Positions 35,278 through 44,213 of a stretch of 64,000 nucleotides of DNA are shown one piece after another. Both the position numbers and the translations under genes were made by a program. The notes below the pieces were generated by a model. It had not been told where the DNA came from, did no database searches, and saw only the letters and a list, made by a program, of their open reading frames with translations. Position 1 is the first letter of the stretch. The number at the start of each line of letters is the position of its first letter. This DNA is from SCBR16-9 sp964537975 (GTDB lineage Bacteria; Hydrogenedentota; Hydrogenedentia; Hydrogenedentales; SCBR16-9), in NCBI GenBank assembly GCA_964537975.1, contig CAZIDP010000013.1:22495-86494 (forward strand), in the 5' to 3' direction.

Positions 35278-36144
35278 CTATTCCTGCGGCATATCATTGC
35301 CTGTCTTTTTTTCATTGCCCGTTTCATTTCCAACTCGCCGCCGGAGACATTCGGTCATGGCCAGTGCTGCGCTGACAGATGCATTCAGGCTGGTGACAGG
35401 GCCGGTAAGTGGAATGCGAACCAAAAAATCACAATTTTCAGAAACCAGGCGTCGTATTCCTTTGCCTTCACTACCAACAACCAGTGCCAGACGTCCATCC
35501 AGGTTCGCTTCCCATATAGTTTGTGGGGCATCGGCATCCAGTCCTACAACCCAGAATCCATTTTCTTTCAACGTTTCCATACTCCGGGATAGATTCGTAA
35601 CCTGCACGAGGTTCATATATTCCATAGCACCTGCCGCTGCTTTTAATGCCGCTGCTGAAAGTGGTGCTGAACGGTCCCGTCCAAATATGACTGCCTCCGC
35701 ACCCAATGCTGCCGCACTTCGGACAATACCTCCAAAATTGCGCGGGTCTTCTACACCATCCAATATAAGTACAAAAGCTTCCGGATGCGTAATGGTTTCG
35801 AGGCAGTCTGCCAACGATATCAAGGGAAGCGGTGCCGCTTCCAATAGTACCCCTTGATGCAATTGCCCAGCGACCCGATGGTCCAGCTCTTCCCGGCTAC
35901 AGGATTGCACAGGAGTATTTCCTGCGGCATTATATATCTCTTCCAATCCATGTGCTGAATGCTGAATAAGCAACCGGATCGGACGGCGTTTTCCTGCACG
36001 CAACGCTTCCAATACTGGTATCCGGCCGATTACCAACTGACCATCTTCTGGATGAGCTCGTCCCTGAGTAGCCTTGCTGCCGGTAGTTCTATCTTGATGG
36101 CGGCGTTGCCCGGTATCTCGTTGAGGTGACTTTTTACGTTGCAA
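35278..36144 (-). CDS. rlmB: TrmH/SpoU-family 23S rRNA 2'-O-methyltransferase
   Basis: Methylates a guanosine ribose of 23S rRNA (RlmB/TrmH type), 288 residues. The N-terminal RNA-binding domain covers about residues 20-110 (VIGRIPVLEALRAGKRR, the substrate-binding lead typical of RlmB). The SPOUT knot includes LILDGVEDPRNFGGIVRSAAALG, VIFGRDRSAPLSAAALKAAAGAME, ALVVGSEGKGIRRLV and the C-terminal RIPLTGPVTSLNASVSAALAM. The start is TTG with GGAG about 8 nt upstream. It sits in a packed minus-strand run, 26 nt after the B-box/TM gene. Confident. Confidence 0.93.
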   Translation of the reverse strand: MQRKKSPQRDTGQRRHQDRTTGSKATQGRAHPEDGQLVIGRIPVLEALRAGKRRPIRLLIQHSAHGLEEIYNAAGNTPVQSCSREELDHRVAGQLHQGVLLEAAPLPLISLADCLETITHPEAFVLILDGVEDPRNFGGIVRSAAALGAEAVIFGRDRSAPLSAAALKAAAGAMEYMNLVQVTNLSRSMETLKENGFWVVGLDADAPQTIWEANLDGRLALVVGSEGKGIRRLVSENCDFLVRIPLTGPVTSLNASVSAALAMTECLRRRVGNETGNEKKTGNDMPQE

Positions 36145-36170
36145 ACAAAAAACTCCTGCAAAAATTATGT

Positions 36171-36521
36171 TTATATTCCCAAGAACGTACGTATCAAGTA
36201 CGCCACCTGGCTTAGACCCGGTATGTAGAATGTACTTCCCAGGATCAGTAAACCGAATACCGCTGCGATTATCGCAAAAACACGTCCCACCCAGGCACGT
36301 GCTCTTAGAAATGCAGGTCGTTTAAACTCTGGCATCTCAACATCTTGTGCTTTGCGTGCAAATGCTTCAAAACGTTCTCGACACAGTTCTGAACAAAAAC
36401 TTCCCAGTGGACTGGACACCTGACACATGCTACACCCCGGTTTGCCACACTGTTTGCATCGGAAAGTAGCCTGTCTGGTAACATGAACAGGACACAAAGT
36501 GTGGGTACCATCACTCATCAT
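36171..36521 (-). CDS. B-box-like zinc-finger protein with C-terminal membrane segments
   Basis: Small protein of 116 residues, first of the packed run with rlmB. Residues 8-48 carry two closely spaced zinc-ligand sets: CPVH, CKQCGKPGCSMC, FCSELC, spaced like a B-box/zinc-ribbon. A hydrophobic helix (WVGRVFAIIAAVFGLLIL) spans about residues 77-94 and a second short one (LSQVAYLIRTFLGI) ends the protein. Such 'zinc ribbon plus TM' proteins are widespread but uncharacterised. GGAGGA precedes ATG-ATG; the second ATG (36518) has the better spacing. A perfect inverted repeat lies 24 nt upstream. Confidence 0.72.
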   Translation of the reverse strand: MMSDGTHTLCPVHVTRQATFRCKQCGKPGCSMCQVSSPLGSFCSELCRERFEAFARKAQDVEMPEFKRPAFLRARAWVGRVFAIIAAVFGLLILGSTFYIPGLSQVAYLIRTFLGI

Positions 36522-36545
36522 AATATCCTCCGGGTTTGATTCTGC

Positions 36546-36560
36546 GGTATTAATAATACC
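36546..36560 (-). promoter_or_regulatory. Perfect 7-bp palindrome upstream of the B-box/rlmB run
   Basis: GGTATTA-A-TAATACC is a perfect inverted repeat with a one-base centre, 24-39 nt before the first gene of the run. On the minus strand it overlaps a TATTAT -10-like stretch. This is the expected position and shape of a repressor operator. Function is inferred from symmetry and position only. Confidence 0.4.
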
Positions 36561-36648
36561 ACTAGATTAAAACTTACTTTACAGTAGCAAGATACAGGAA
36601 TCCATTGCATCATCTATATGCTTCCGGAACAATTCCGAATACCATCAA

Positions 36649-37614
36649 CTACTCAGATGCGGATGTCGCCACCGGAGAACCAAGCAGTACAACACCCAGA
36701 TTATTGCCATTCATCCGTTCGGTCGGCTGGTAGGACTCAGCTTCTTCTTCCGGTGTCTTATCCAACCACGAACCGACTGCTATAGGTTCATTCAGCAGAA
36801 TAGCCTTGTCTTCGGTGTCCAGGTTTTCATCCCACCAGGCCAGGGTTGTCGAACCGCCACCATCCATATTGATACCGTCATGCGCGCCAAAATGCTTTAA
36901 CCAGGTACCCACCTCATGAACCGTAATTCCACGACTCGCGTGACGACGGCCATCTACTGCCAGAAAAAACACCACACCACGGTCTTCTGATAATCCCAGG
37001 CCTGTTCGCGGGTGCAAATCATCCCCCGATGGCTGAACTTCACCATGTCGCAAGGCAAATCCAAAGCCACTCACAGCAGTATGAATAGTATCCAGCACAG
37101 TCGCACTATCAGTTATTGCCATCTCCATACGACCATCTGTGTAAACTATGAAAGAAGAAGTGCCATTGGGTGCTGAAACCAACGTACCATCACTGATTGC
37201 CAGACCCAGTAATGTTGATATGGTAGGCTCATCCCAGGGAGCTGGCCACGGGCTGAAGGCATCGGCATTCATGGCAACAACCATTTGTACCCCTTCCGTA
37301 CGCCAGGCCCGTAGAAAATCCCGAGTACGTTGCCGTATCGTCTCGGCCTCGCCTAACTCCCAGTCTTCTGTCCGTTCAGTCGTATAAAAACGAACATCCG
37401 CTTCATTGGTATCAATACGAACACAATTAATAATCAGGTTTCGCGGTTCATCAGTACGAATAGATGCATGGTATATTCCAGGATAAAGAACACGGACAGC
37501 ATCATCCGACCAGTCAAAAGTACCAGTCTGGGCAACTACAGATACAGGAACAAACAACAACATAAACAAAGACAAGAAAATGCTGCAATATAAAGGTATA
37601 GTCCGCAATCGCAT
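36649..37614 (-). CDS. Secreted phosphodiester glycosidase (NAGPA-like)
   Basis: Exported protein of 321 residues with a signal peptide (SIFLSLFMLLFVPVSVVAQ). The NAGPA/DUF2233 domain follows: MNADAFSPWP, HPRTGLGLSEDRGVVFFLAVDGR, ITVHEVGTWLKHFGAHDGINMDGGGSTTLAW, then GNNLGVVLLG. In NAGPA the phosphodiester N-acetylglucosamine-cap is removed; bacterial members act on other phosphodiester-linked sugars. GGAG seven nt upstream supports this start; the frame is open 114 nt further but that stretch holds no signal peptide. Substrate unknown, periplasmic location inferred. Confidence 0.88.
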   Translation of the reverse strand: MRLRTIPLYCSIFLSLFMLLFVPVSVVAQTGTFDWSDDAVRVLYPGIYHASIRTDEPRNLIINCVRIDTNEADVRFYTTERTEDWELGEAETIRQRTRDFLRAWRTEGVQMVVAMNADAFSPWPAPWDEPTISTLLGLAISDGTLVSAPNGTSSFIVYTDGRMEMAITDSATVLDTIHTAVSGFGFALRHGEVQPSGDDLHPRTGLGLSEDRGVVFFLAVDGRRHASRGITVHEVGTWLKHFGAHDGINMDGGGSTTLAWWDENLDTEDKAILLNEPIAVGSWLDKTPEEEAESYQPTERMNGNNLGVVLLGSPVATSASE

Positions 37615-38159
37615 TAGCTTTCTCCAGTTATTGAACTTCATAAGAATTTTTGTGTGTGATGCAGTTGTACCAAGGCAAGTACACCTACTTTCCATCCGAT
37701 TATATTGTATTGGTATATGATAAATCATGGTCTGAAAGAAAAAGGACTCGAATCAGGTACACCAGATAAATTCAACCATAGATACTTCACGATAATGATT
37801 CAGAACCAGCCAATCACATTAAAAACGCCCTATACCCATCAGATACCCGCGTGGACTTCGCAGTAAACCTGGGTAGTGGAGAATTGTGCTGGGACATTGA
37901 AAAAGACTTTCAATCGCAAATTGAGCGCGCTGTCAGGAACGCTGGTATTCTATCTGCATATCACCTATGCCATACGCCATACACACCATGGGCCAGATAC
38001 TGGTTCAGGCAGATGCATTATTTTTTCAATCGTTTACGGTGGTATGGGCTGATGGTGCAACCATTCGAAAGGGAGCTATGACGTGATGAGAGCGAGCATA
38101 AAAGCAATCTATCACTTTCTGAACGCTGAATAGGCAACAGCATTACATATTAACACCAA
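37615..38159. other. Spacer with an unassigned open frame (37782-38081)
   Basis: 545 nt between the phosphodiesterase gene (its start) and the pepF terminator. A plus-strand frame is open from 37782 to the TGA at 38081 (99 sense codons) and reads like protein with balanced composition (HIKNALYPSDTRVDFAVNLG, WDIEKDFQSQIERAVRNAG). It has no ATG near the start and no Shine-Dalgarno; a GTG at 37851 is the only plausible initiator. It could be a gene remnant or chance. I recognise no family. Confidence 0.3.
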
Positions 38160-38206
38160 AGCTTCCTCCATTGTTGGATACATGAACACCAGCTCTGGAG
38201 GAAGCT
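38160..38206 (-). terminator. Hairpin after pepF
   Basis: An 11-bp stem AGCTTCCTCCA / TGGAGGAAGCT with a 25-nt loop lies 45 nt past the pepF stop. The minus-strand tail is TTTGGTG, weakly T-rich. Probably ends the pepF transcript. Confidence 0.6.
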
Positions 38207-38250
38207 CTTTGCATGCAGTATGTATTCAGGTTAGCTCCTGCATATACTAC

Positions 38251-40062
38251 TTACAATAATTCTTCAAGTTCTTCGACCAATGTTTTAAATCGCTGCATGG
38301 CGCCATCTACTGCATGGGGTTGTTCCAAATCCACACCGGCATCACATAATAAATCCAGTGGGTATTTTGAACCACCACCTTTCAGGAAATTGAGGTACCG
38401 GGTACGTTCCTCATTACCCCCATTCAGCACATTGTGCGCCAGCACGATTGCCGCGGAGAGCCCTGTGGCATACTTATACACATAAAATGCCCTGTAAAAG
38501 TGCGGTATTCGCAATCCCTCCAAATCAAGCATATCGTCAATCGTGAAACCGGGACCAAAATAACGGGTTATCAATGCCTTGTATTCCGCACGGAGCACAT
38601 CAAGCGTAAGCGGTTCACCGGCTTCTGCAATCTCATGAATTATTTTCTCATAGGCCGCAAACATGGTTTGCCGGATGATAGTGCCCCGTATTTCATCTAT
38701 CTCACGGTTTATCAACTGGACACGCTCTTCCTTGGTATCTGCCTTGTCAAGTAAATACTTGCTGAGAAGCTGTTCATTAAACGTCGATGCAACCTCTGCC
38801 ACAAAAATGGTGTAATGGCTGTAATGATAGGGTTGATTGTTCATGCTGTAGTAGGAATGCATTGAATGCCCTGCTTCATGGGCCAATGTAAACATACTGT
38901 CCTGCACATCTTCTTTATAATTCATCATAATGTACGGTGGTGTACCATAGGCACCGTAGGAAAAAGCACCACTGCGCTTTCCTTTGTTTTCATACCGGTC
39001 AACCCACCGATGTTTGAGCAGTCCATTTTGCATGGTGTTGACATATTGTTTGCCAAGTGGTGCGAGCGCATTGCAGATAGTATCGACTGCCGACTCGTAT
39101 GGGATATGTACTTTGGCGGTCTTTATCAGAGGAGCATAATTGTCATAAGCGCGAATGTCCTTGATCCGTAACGCTTTCTTGCGTAATTCAAGATAACGAT
39201 AATGGGTTTCCAGATTGGCATCTACGGTGTCAAGCAAGGACGTGTAAACAGTTGGAGGTACCTTGTCAGAAAAAAGTCCCGCTTCCAAAGCAGACGTATA
39301 ATTACGAACACGCGCAATGTATACATCTTGTAAAACAGAACCACTCAAGGTAGCAGCCAGCGTGTGGCTGTGTGCCTCATATTCCGCGTAGAATTTGTTG
39401 AATGCCTTTTCACGTACACTGCGTTTGGGTGACTCCAGCAAGCTACGAAATGAACTTTGTGTCAGTTCAACATCTTCACCTGCTTCATTGCGAACGACCC
39501 CGAACTCCATGTCAGCATCATTGAGTTGTCCAAAAATGTTGGACGCGGTTTGCGCCACTTCTCCCTGCATGGCAAGAACACGTTCTTCTTTGTCAGACAA
39601 GATATGCGGTTTAAATCGCAGCAGCTTTTCCAACTGAAAACGATATGGAGCCAATTTGTCACTTGCCAGAAATTTCTGCATGGTTTCTTCAGGAATTGCC
39701 TGTAACTCCGGTGCAATGTAACTGGTATGTTCTCCAGCAATGGTGGCGAGATAGGTGTAGCGCGCAACCATACCCTGGTAGGTACTGTTTGCGACATCTT
39801 CTGTAGATTTCAGGTAGGCGTATATCCCCAGAAGCTCTGCTTTTTTGCCAAATTCACATTCGTATTCCAGCACCTTGAGCAGCCCTGCTGCGGATCGTCC
39901 CAGCTTGCCGCGGAAGTTGTCAAATGCAGGTACCATGGCCATGAGTTCATCAAACGCAGACTGCCAGGCTTTGTCGCTTTTGAATACCTTTGACAGGTTC
40001 CAGGTATCTTCTGGTTTTACCTCATTACGCAGAGGTATTTTATTGGTTTTTTTGTCGGCCAT
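38251..40062 (-). CDS. pepF: Oligoendopeptidase F
   Basis: Cytoplasmic M3-family zinc peptidase that degrades oligopeptides, 603 residues with the chosen start. The zinc-binding HEAGH lies in FTLAHEAGHSMHSYYSMNN, and the third ligand glutamate follows in VAEVASTFNEQLL. Family hallmarks include SGAFSYGAYGTPPYIMMNYK, the PFYVYKYATGLSAA-type C-terminus and the initial KWDLSKVF-like lead (TWNLSKVFKSD). The start MADKK is preferred because GGAGGGAG lies upstream; 34 extra in-frame codons are likely untranslated. Confident. Confidence 0.94.
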   Translation of the reverse strand: MADKKTNKIPLRNEVKPEDTWNLSKVFKSDKAWQSAFDELMAMVPAFDNFRGKLGRSAAGLLKVLEYECEFGKKAELLGIYAYLKSTEDVANSTYQGMVARYTYLATIAGEHTSYIAPELQAIPEETMQKFLASDKLAPYRFQLEKLLRFKPHILSDKEERVLAMQGEVAQTASNIFGQLNDADMEFGVVRNEAGEDVELTQSSFRSLLESPKRSVREKAFNKFYAEYEAHSHTLAATLSGSVLQDVYIARVRNYTSALEAGLFSDKVPPTVYTSLLDTVDANLETHYRYLELRKKALRIKDIRAYDNYAPLIKTAKVHIPYESAVDTICNALAPLGKQYVNTMQNGLLKHRWVDRYENKGKRSGAFSYGAYGTPPYIMMNYKEDVQDSMFTLAHEAGHSMHSYYSMNNQPYHYSHYTIFVAEVASTFNEQLLSKYLLDKADTKEERVQLINREIDEIRGTIIRQTMFAAYEKIIHEIAEAGEPLTLDVLRAEYKALITRYFGPGFTIDDMLDLEGLRIPHFYRAFYVYKYATGLSAAIVLAHNVLNGGNEERTRYLNFLKGGGSKYPLDLLCDAGVDLEQPHAVDGAMQRFKTLVEELEELL

Positions 40063-40301
40063 CAGGTCGTCTCCCTCCAGATGGATTAAATGATTAGGTG
40101 CTGAAATGCAGCACATAGTATAACGCAGGCAATCACCACACACAAAACACAAAGCAAAAATCATAAAAACACGGGTAATGTATGCACAATCTTGGTGTAA
40201 CTTGGGTAATCAACGATTGACAGGGCATAATATGCACTATGTGTGCGAGGACGCATGCTTTTAATTCTTATAAATCACTTGATACAGAAATACCAAGAGC
40301 A

Positions 40302-42278
40302 ATGAACATAAATATACTGACGAAATGGCCCACTGAAATTCCCCAACGTGTTCGCGAGCTGTTGTTATGCACTATTACTTTAGTTTGTATCGTACTAAGC
40401 ATGTATGTTGAACATTTGCACGAAATGCCCAAATTAGTCATCACACTCAACTTGTTGGCGTATGCTGCCGGAGGCTGGTATGGCGTACAAGAAGCTTGGG
40501 CCTCCTTGACGCGCCGTGAATTGAATGTCGACTTTTTAATGATTCTGGCTGCCATTGGCGCAGCAGCAGTCAATCAGTGGCATGAAGGTGCCAGCCTGCT
40601 CTTTTTATTTTCTCTGTCCAATACCTTGCAATCCTACGCCATGGACCGTTCTCGTCGGGCTATCGGAAAATTGATGCAGCAACGCCCGTCAGAAGCAACT
40701 GTCTTTTCCGAAGGTCAGGAGCGACGTGTCCCCGTCGATGAATTGAATATTGGCGACATCCTGGTATTGCGTCCCGGAGAAATGCTGGTAGCAGATGGCG
40801 TAGTATGCGATGGACAATCCGATATGAATGAAGCCAGTGTTACCGGTGAATCCAAACCCGTGGATAAAGCACCCGGTGATTTGGTGTATGCCGGAGCCAT
40901 CATGGGATCAGGCACACTGGATATCAAGGTCAGCAGAACACCTGGCGATTCTACACTGGCACGTATCGTTACTTTGGTAGAAACGGCACAGTCTGTAAAG
41001 TCACGGACACAACGGGTATTAGACGAAGTAGAAGGGTATTATGCCAAAATCGTGGTGGCAGGGGTGTTGCTGTTTATTCTTGTTCCCTGGCTGTTCTTAA
41101 ATCATGAGTTTACCGCTACATTTTACAGGGCTATGGTGCTCCTCGTGGTGGCGTCACCCTGTGCCCTGATCATATCGACGCCGGCAGCCATGCTGTCTGC
41201 CATTGCCTGTGGCGCGCGCAATGGAATTCTGTTTAAAGGTGGACTACACCTGGAGAATCTGGCAGAGGTCAAAGTTGTCGCCTTTGATAAAACAGGTACA
41301 TTGACCTATGGGAATCTGGAACTCACCGACGTTGTCACAGCGCCAAACGCGCCACCCGACTTTGACGCAGACCAACTGCTTGGATATGCGGCAGCCCTGG
41401 AGGCCCGTTCAGAACATCCCATTGCCAAAGCAATCCTGAAAAAAGCGTTTAATCAAGGGATTACGCTGCCCGAAACGGACAACTTCGAAAACATGCCAGG
41501 TCGTGGAACCTTCGCCACAATCAATGGCTTTCTGGTTTGGATTGGCGGCGCACGCATGTATGAAGAGCACGGCGAAGTCATACCGGACAGTCTGATGACC
41601 ATAAAAGAACGGCTCGAAAATGAGGGTAAGACCGTATTGATTATTCACCGCGAACTGGCGCGCAACGCAGATGTAGGGGAACACGAAGATGAAGGCGGTT
41701 GGCTCGGACTGGTAGCTGTTTCCGACACCATGCGCGAAGGTGTTTCCACCATTCTACAACGGATTCGCCAGCAAGGCGTAACACACATCGCCATGTTGAC
41801 AGGAGACAACCCTTCGGTGGCAAACAGCATTGCGGAAAAAGCAGGGGTTGATGTCTGCCACGCGAACCTGTTGCCCGAAGAAAAAGTGGAAGCATTGCAC
41901 AAGCTGGAAGACACCTACGGCCCTGTATTGATGATAGGGGACGGCGTAAACGATGCCCCGGCGTTGGCCCATGCTTCAGTAGGCATGGCCATGGGTGGAG
42001 CCGGTTCCGATATCGCCCTGGAAAGCGCCGATGTCGTGCTCATGGGGGATGATATCGCACGTATTCCCTTTGCGCTGGAACTCAGTAACCGTGCCGTGCA
42101 TACCGTACGGCGCAATGTTGCCTTCAGCCTGTCTGTGATTGCTTTTCTTGTTGCGGCGGTTTTTCTGTTCGGTTTATCTCTGCCACTTGGCGTGCTGGGG
42201 CATGAAGGCAGCACCGTGCTGGTCGTCCTGAATGGCTTGCGTTTATTGACCCTGCGGGATACTTTTCACAAAAATTAA
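40302..42278 (+). CDS. P1B-4-type heavy-metal exporting P-type ATPase
   Basis: Membrane ATPase that exports transition metals, about 658 residues. The metal-binding TM motif is SPC (S285-P286-C287 in VASPCALIIS) and the last TM motif HEGSTVLVVLNGLRLL, both typical for P1B-4 pumps (Co2+, Zn2+, Fe2+ or related). The phosphorylation site is D329 in DKTGT; TGES (actuator), GDGVNDAPALAHA (P domain) and SEHPIAKAI (N domain) are present. There is no N-terminal heavy-metal domain, again as in P1B-4. Start assignment is less certain: this ATG has AAGAG five nt upstream, another frame-start lies at 40239. Its TAA shares a TTAA with the rloB stop. Exact metal unknown. Confidence 0.93.
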   Translation: MNINILTKWPTEIPQRVRELLLCTITLVCIVLSMYVEHLHEMPKLVITLNLLAYAAGGWYGVQEAWASLTRRELNVDFLMILAAIGAAAVNQWHEGASLLFLFSLSNTLQSYAMDRSRRAIGKLMQQRPSEATVFSEGQERRVPVDELNIGDILVLRPGEMLVADGVVCDGQSDMNEASVTGESKPVDKAPGDLVYAGAIMGSGTLDIKVSRTPGDSTLARIVTLVETAQSVKSRTQRVLDEVEGYYAKIVVAGVLLFILVPWLFLNHEFTATFYRAMVLLVVASPCALIISTPAAMLSAIACGARNGILFKGGLHLENLAEVKVVAFDKTGTLTYGNLELTDVVTAPNAPPDFDADQLLGYAAALEARSEHPIAKAILKKAFNQGITLPETDNFENMPGRGTFATINGFLVWIGGARMYEEHGEVIPDSLMTIKERLENEGKTVLIIHRELARNADVGEHEDEGGWLGLVAVSDTMREGVSTILQRIRQQGVTHIAMLTGDNPSVANSIAEKAGVDVCHANLLPEEKVEALHKLEDTYGPVLMIGDGVNDAPALAHASVGMAMGGAGSDIALESADVVLMGDDIARIPFALELSNRAVHTVRRNVAFSLSVIAFLVAAVFLFGLSLPLGVLGHEGSTVLVVLNGLRLLTLRDTFHKN

Positions 42279-42931
42279 CGGGTATTTAATTCCAGGTTAA
42301 TATGTTTAATCTTTATCAGCTCATTGACAAGTAAATCAACATTTGTTGAAGGACTTTTCTTAGAAGATGCTTCATTGCTTTTCCGAACCTTGTCAGCATT
42401 TTTAAGGGCAGTGCTTATATTTGGCAGCAACGCATTCATGGGAGGTTTGGCTTTGTCATATTGGTTTTGCGGTAAATGTTGTCTTAAATCTTTAATCAAA
42501 GAATCAGCATTCTGAAATGCTTTGGTCGTGCATTTAAAATGCAGCAAATACCAAAATTCGAAACAGGGGCATGACAAAGATATGTTAATCTTGTGTGCCT
42601 TCGCTGTGTTAATAGCACCAGGTAAATTTGTATGCCGATCCTGATCAATCACGCACCAGACCTGATCATAAGCAAGCCCACCTGATTTTGACTTTTGCAT
42701 TCGCTCTTCTATTGCATACTGTACTACAGATACAGGGTCTGAACCGCATTCTTCACCACATATCTGTACTTGCAAGGGAGCAATTTTCCATATTCTTTTA
42801 ATGCTTTTAAAATATTCTGGTTCTGTTTTGGCACCTTCACAAACAATTAAAATAAGGTCACCCGAAAAATTCGGTTGGTTTCGACTGAATTTCTTATTCG
42901 TATTATGTTTGCTTTGTTTACCTCTACTCAT
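42275..42931 (-). CDS. RloB-family protein (Toprim-like), second gene of an AbiL-type pair
   Basis: Protein of 218 residues with the RloB signature VCEGAKTEPEYF near the start (E32) and a DxD (residues 96-98, in CVIDQDRH), matching a Toprim-like metal-binding fold. The basic N-terminus (MSRGKQSKHNTNKK) and CFEFWYLLHF strand are typical for the family. The ATG overlaps the end of the RloA gene by 8 nt with a GGGGGGA Shine-Dalgarno, so the two are translated together. RloA/RloB pairs (also seen as AbiLi/AbiLii) are phage-resistance modules. It ends sharing TTAA with the metal ATPase stop. Confidence 0.9.
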   Translation of the reverse strand: MSRGKQSKHNTNKKFSRNQPNFSGDLILIVCEGAKTEPEYFKSIKRIWKIAPLQVQICGEECGSDPVSVVQYAIEERMQKSKSGGLAYDQVWCVIDQDRHTNLPGAINTAKAHKINISLSCPCFEFWYLLHFKCTTKAFQNADSLIKDLRQHLPQNQYDKAKPPMNALLPNISTALKNADKVRKSNEASSKKSPSTNVDLLVNELIKIKHINLELNTR

Positions 42932-44213
42932 TTACAAAAAATCCCCCCAGCATGGGAATCGCCCCATATCGACCAGCAAGATATCCTTTTTCCAAAGATT
43001 CATCATTACGCGGACGATAATCCGTCAGGGGGTACAGCCGGGTGGCTCCACCCTGGTCCTTTTCTGTAAACCAGATTTGATCTCTGCGTAACAATTTGAA
43101 ATCCAGCAAACTAGTATTGTGTGTGGTAAAAATTAATTGTGCGCCATTTTGATTCGCTTCACTGTTAATCATGGAAATAAGTTTTTGTACCAGCAGGGGA
43201 TGTAAGCTGGATTCCAGTTCGTCGACAAACATCGTCCAACCATTTTCCAATACATCCAACCACGGAGCAATCAGCGAAAAAAATCTTTGAGTTCCCCCAG
43301 ATTCCAATCCAAAGTCAAATTTTACAGGTCGGTCCACGTCTTGACTTGAATGCAAAAACCGAACCTCATAAATATCTTCTTCCTTCATTTTTGATACAAC
43401 ATACTTATGCACTATATCTGGCACATCATCGGGTTTTATTAGTTTTTTATCATCAAACTTTGATAGATCAACCTCGACACCTTCAATCCCTAAATCTGCC
43501 TCCCGGATCAGTTTAATAAACATATTTTGGATATCGGGTTTTTCATAAAATTTCCTAGCACTGAAGCGAGAAGGCATTCCTTCACCAGATAAATCTAAAA
43601 TTATGAGGTGATTTACCAACCATTCATAGGGTGCCTTAAATTCTTCTACATTAAACTGTACACCAACAGAAAGAAACAAGGCGTTGTCTCGCGTTTTCTT
43701 TTCCAAGTCAGAAAAGGCAGCTCTTTTGTTACCATATTTATATGTGTATTTATCTGATCGCTCTTCTTTCGTTCGCTCAAATATCGTACGAGATTTACCA
43801 TATGGGTAGGAGTATAACCATTCAGAAAGAATTTGCTTTTGATTCAAAGAAAAACCGTAATCGTACCTGACCCCTTCATGAACAAAAGTGACCTCAAAGG
43901 TACTAGGTTTTTCATTGGCTTCTGTGTTCAAAAGGAAGGGCAGAACGCCAGTACCACCCGTAGGATCCATTTGCGTAGCTGATTTGTAAACATACTTGCG
44001 CATAAAATCAACAGCAGTCAGAAAATTCGACTTCCCAGATGCATTTGCACCATACAGCGCGGCACCTTTCAAATAGGAAATCCCAGACATGCCTGGAACT
44101 TTTTGATCTATAACATTCCCAGGAATTTCATTTGGTCTGTACGAAGTTGTCAACAACAACCGTTGTTCACTGTCGATAGACATATAATTCGAGCAACTGA
44201 AGCTGACTAGCAT
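42924..44213 (-). CDS. RloA-like AAA/ABC-type ATPase, first gene of an AbiL-type pair
   Basis: ATPase of 429 residues of the AAA_15/OLD-like class. Walker A is GANASGKS (residues 55-62), the signature is SGGTQRFFSL, Walker B is MFVDELESSLHP and a terminal His is in FTTHNTSLLD. It lacks a C-terminal nuclease; that role would fall to the RloB partner encoded with an 8-nt overlap. GAGAGG precedes the ATG. Upstream there are two TATAAT-like hexamers on this strand (44282-44297). Family relations to PARIS and AbiL systems are established knowledge; activity here is inference. Confidence 0.9.
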   Translation of the reverse strand: MLVSFSCSNYMSIDSEQRLLLTTSYRPNEIPGNVIDQKVPGMSGISYLKGAALYGANASGKSNFLTAVDFMRKYVYKSATQMDPTGGTGVLPFLLNTEANEKPSTFEVTFVHEGVRYDYGFSLNQKQILSEWLYSYPYGKSRTIFERTKEERSDKYTYKYGNKRAAFSDLEKKTRDNALFLSVGVQFNVEEFKAPYEWLVNHLIILDLSGEGMPSRFSARKFYEKPDIQNMFIKLIREADLGIEGVEVDLSKFDDKKLIKPDDVPDIVHKYVVSKMKEEDIYEVRFLHSSQDVDRPVKFDFGLESGGTQRFFSLIAPWLDVLENGWTMFVDELESSLHPLLVQKLISMINSEANQNGAQLIFTTHNTSLLDFKLLRRDQIWFTEKDQGGATRLYPLTDYRPRNDESLEKGYLAGRYGAIPMLGGFFVNE

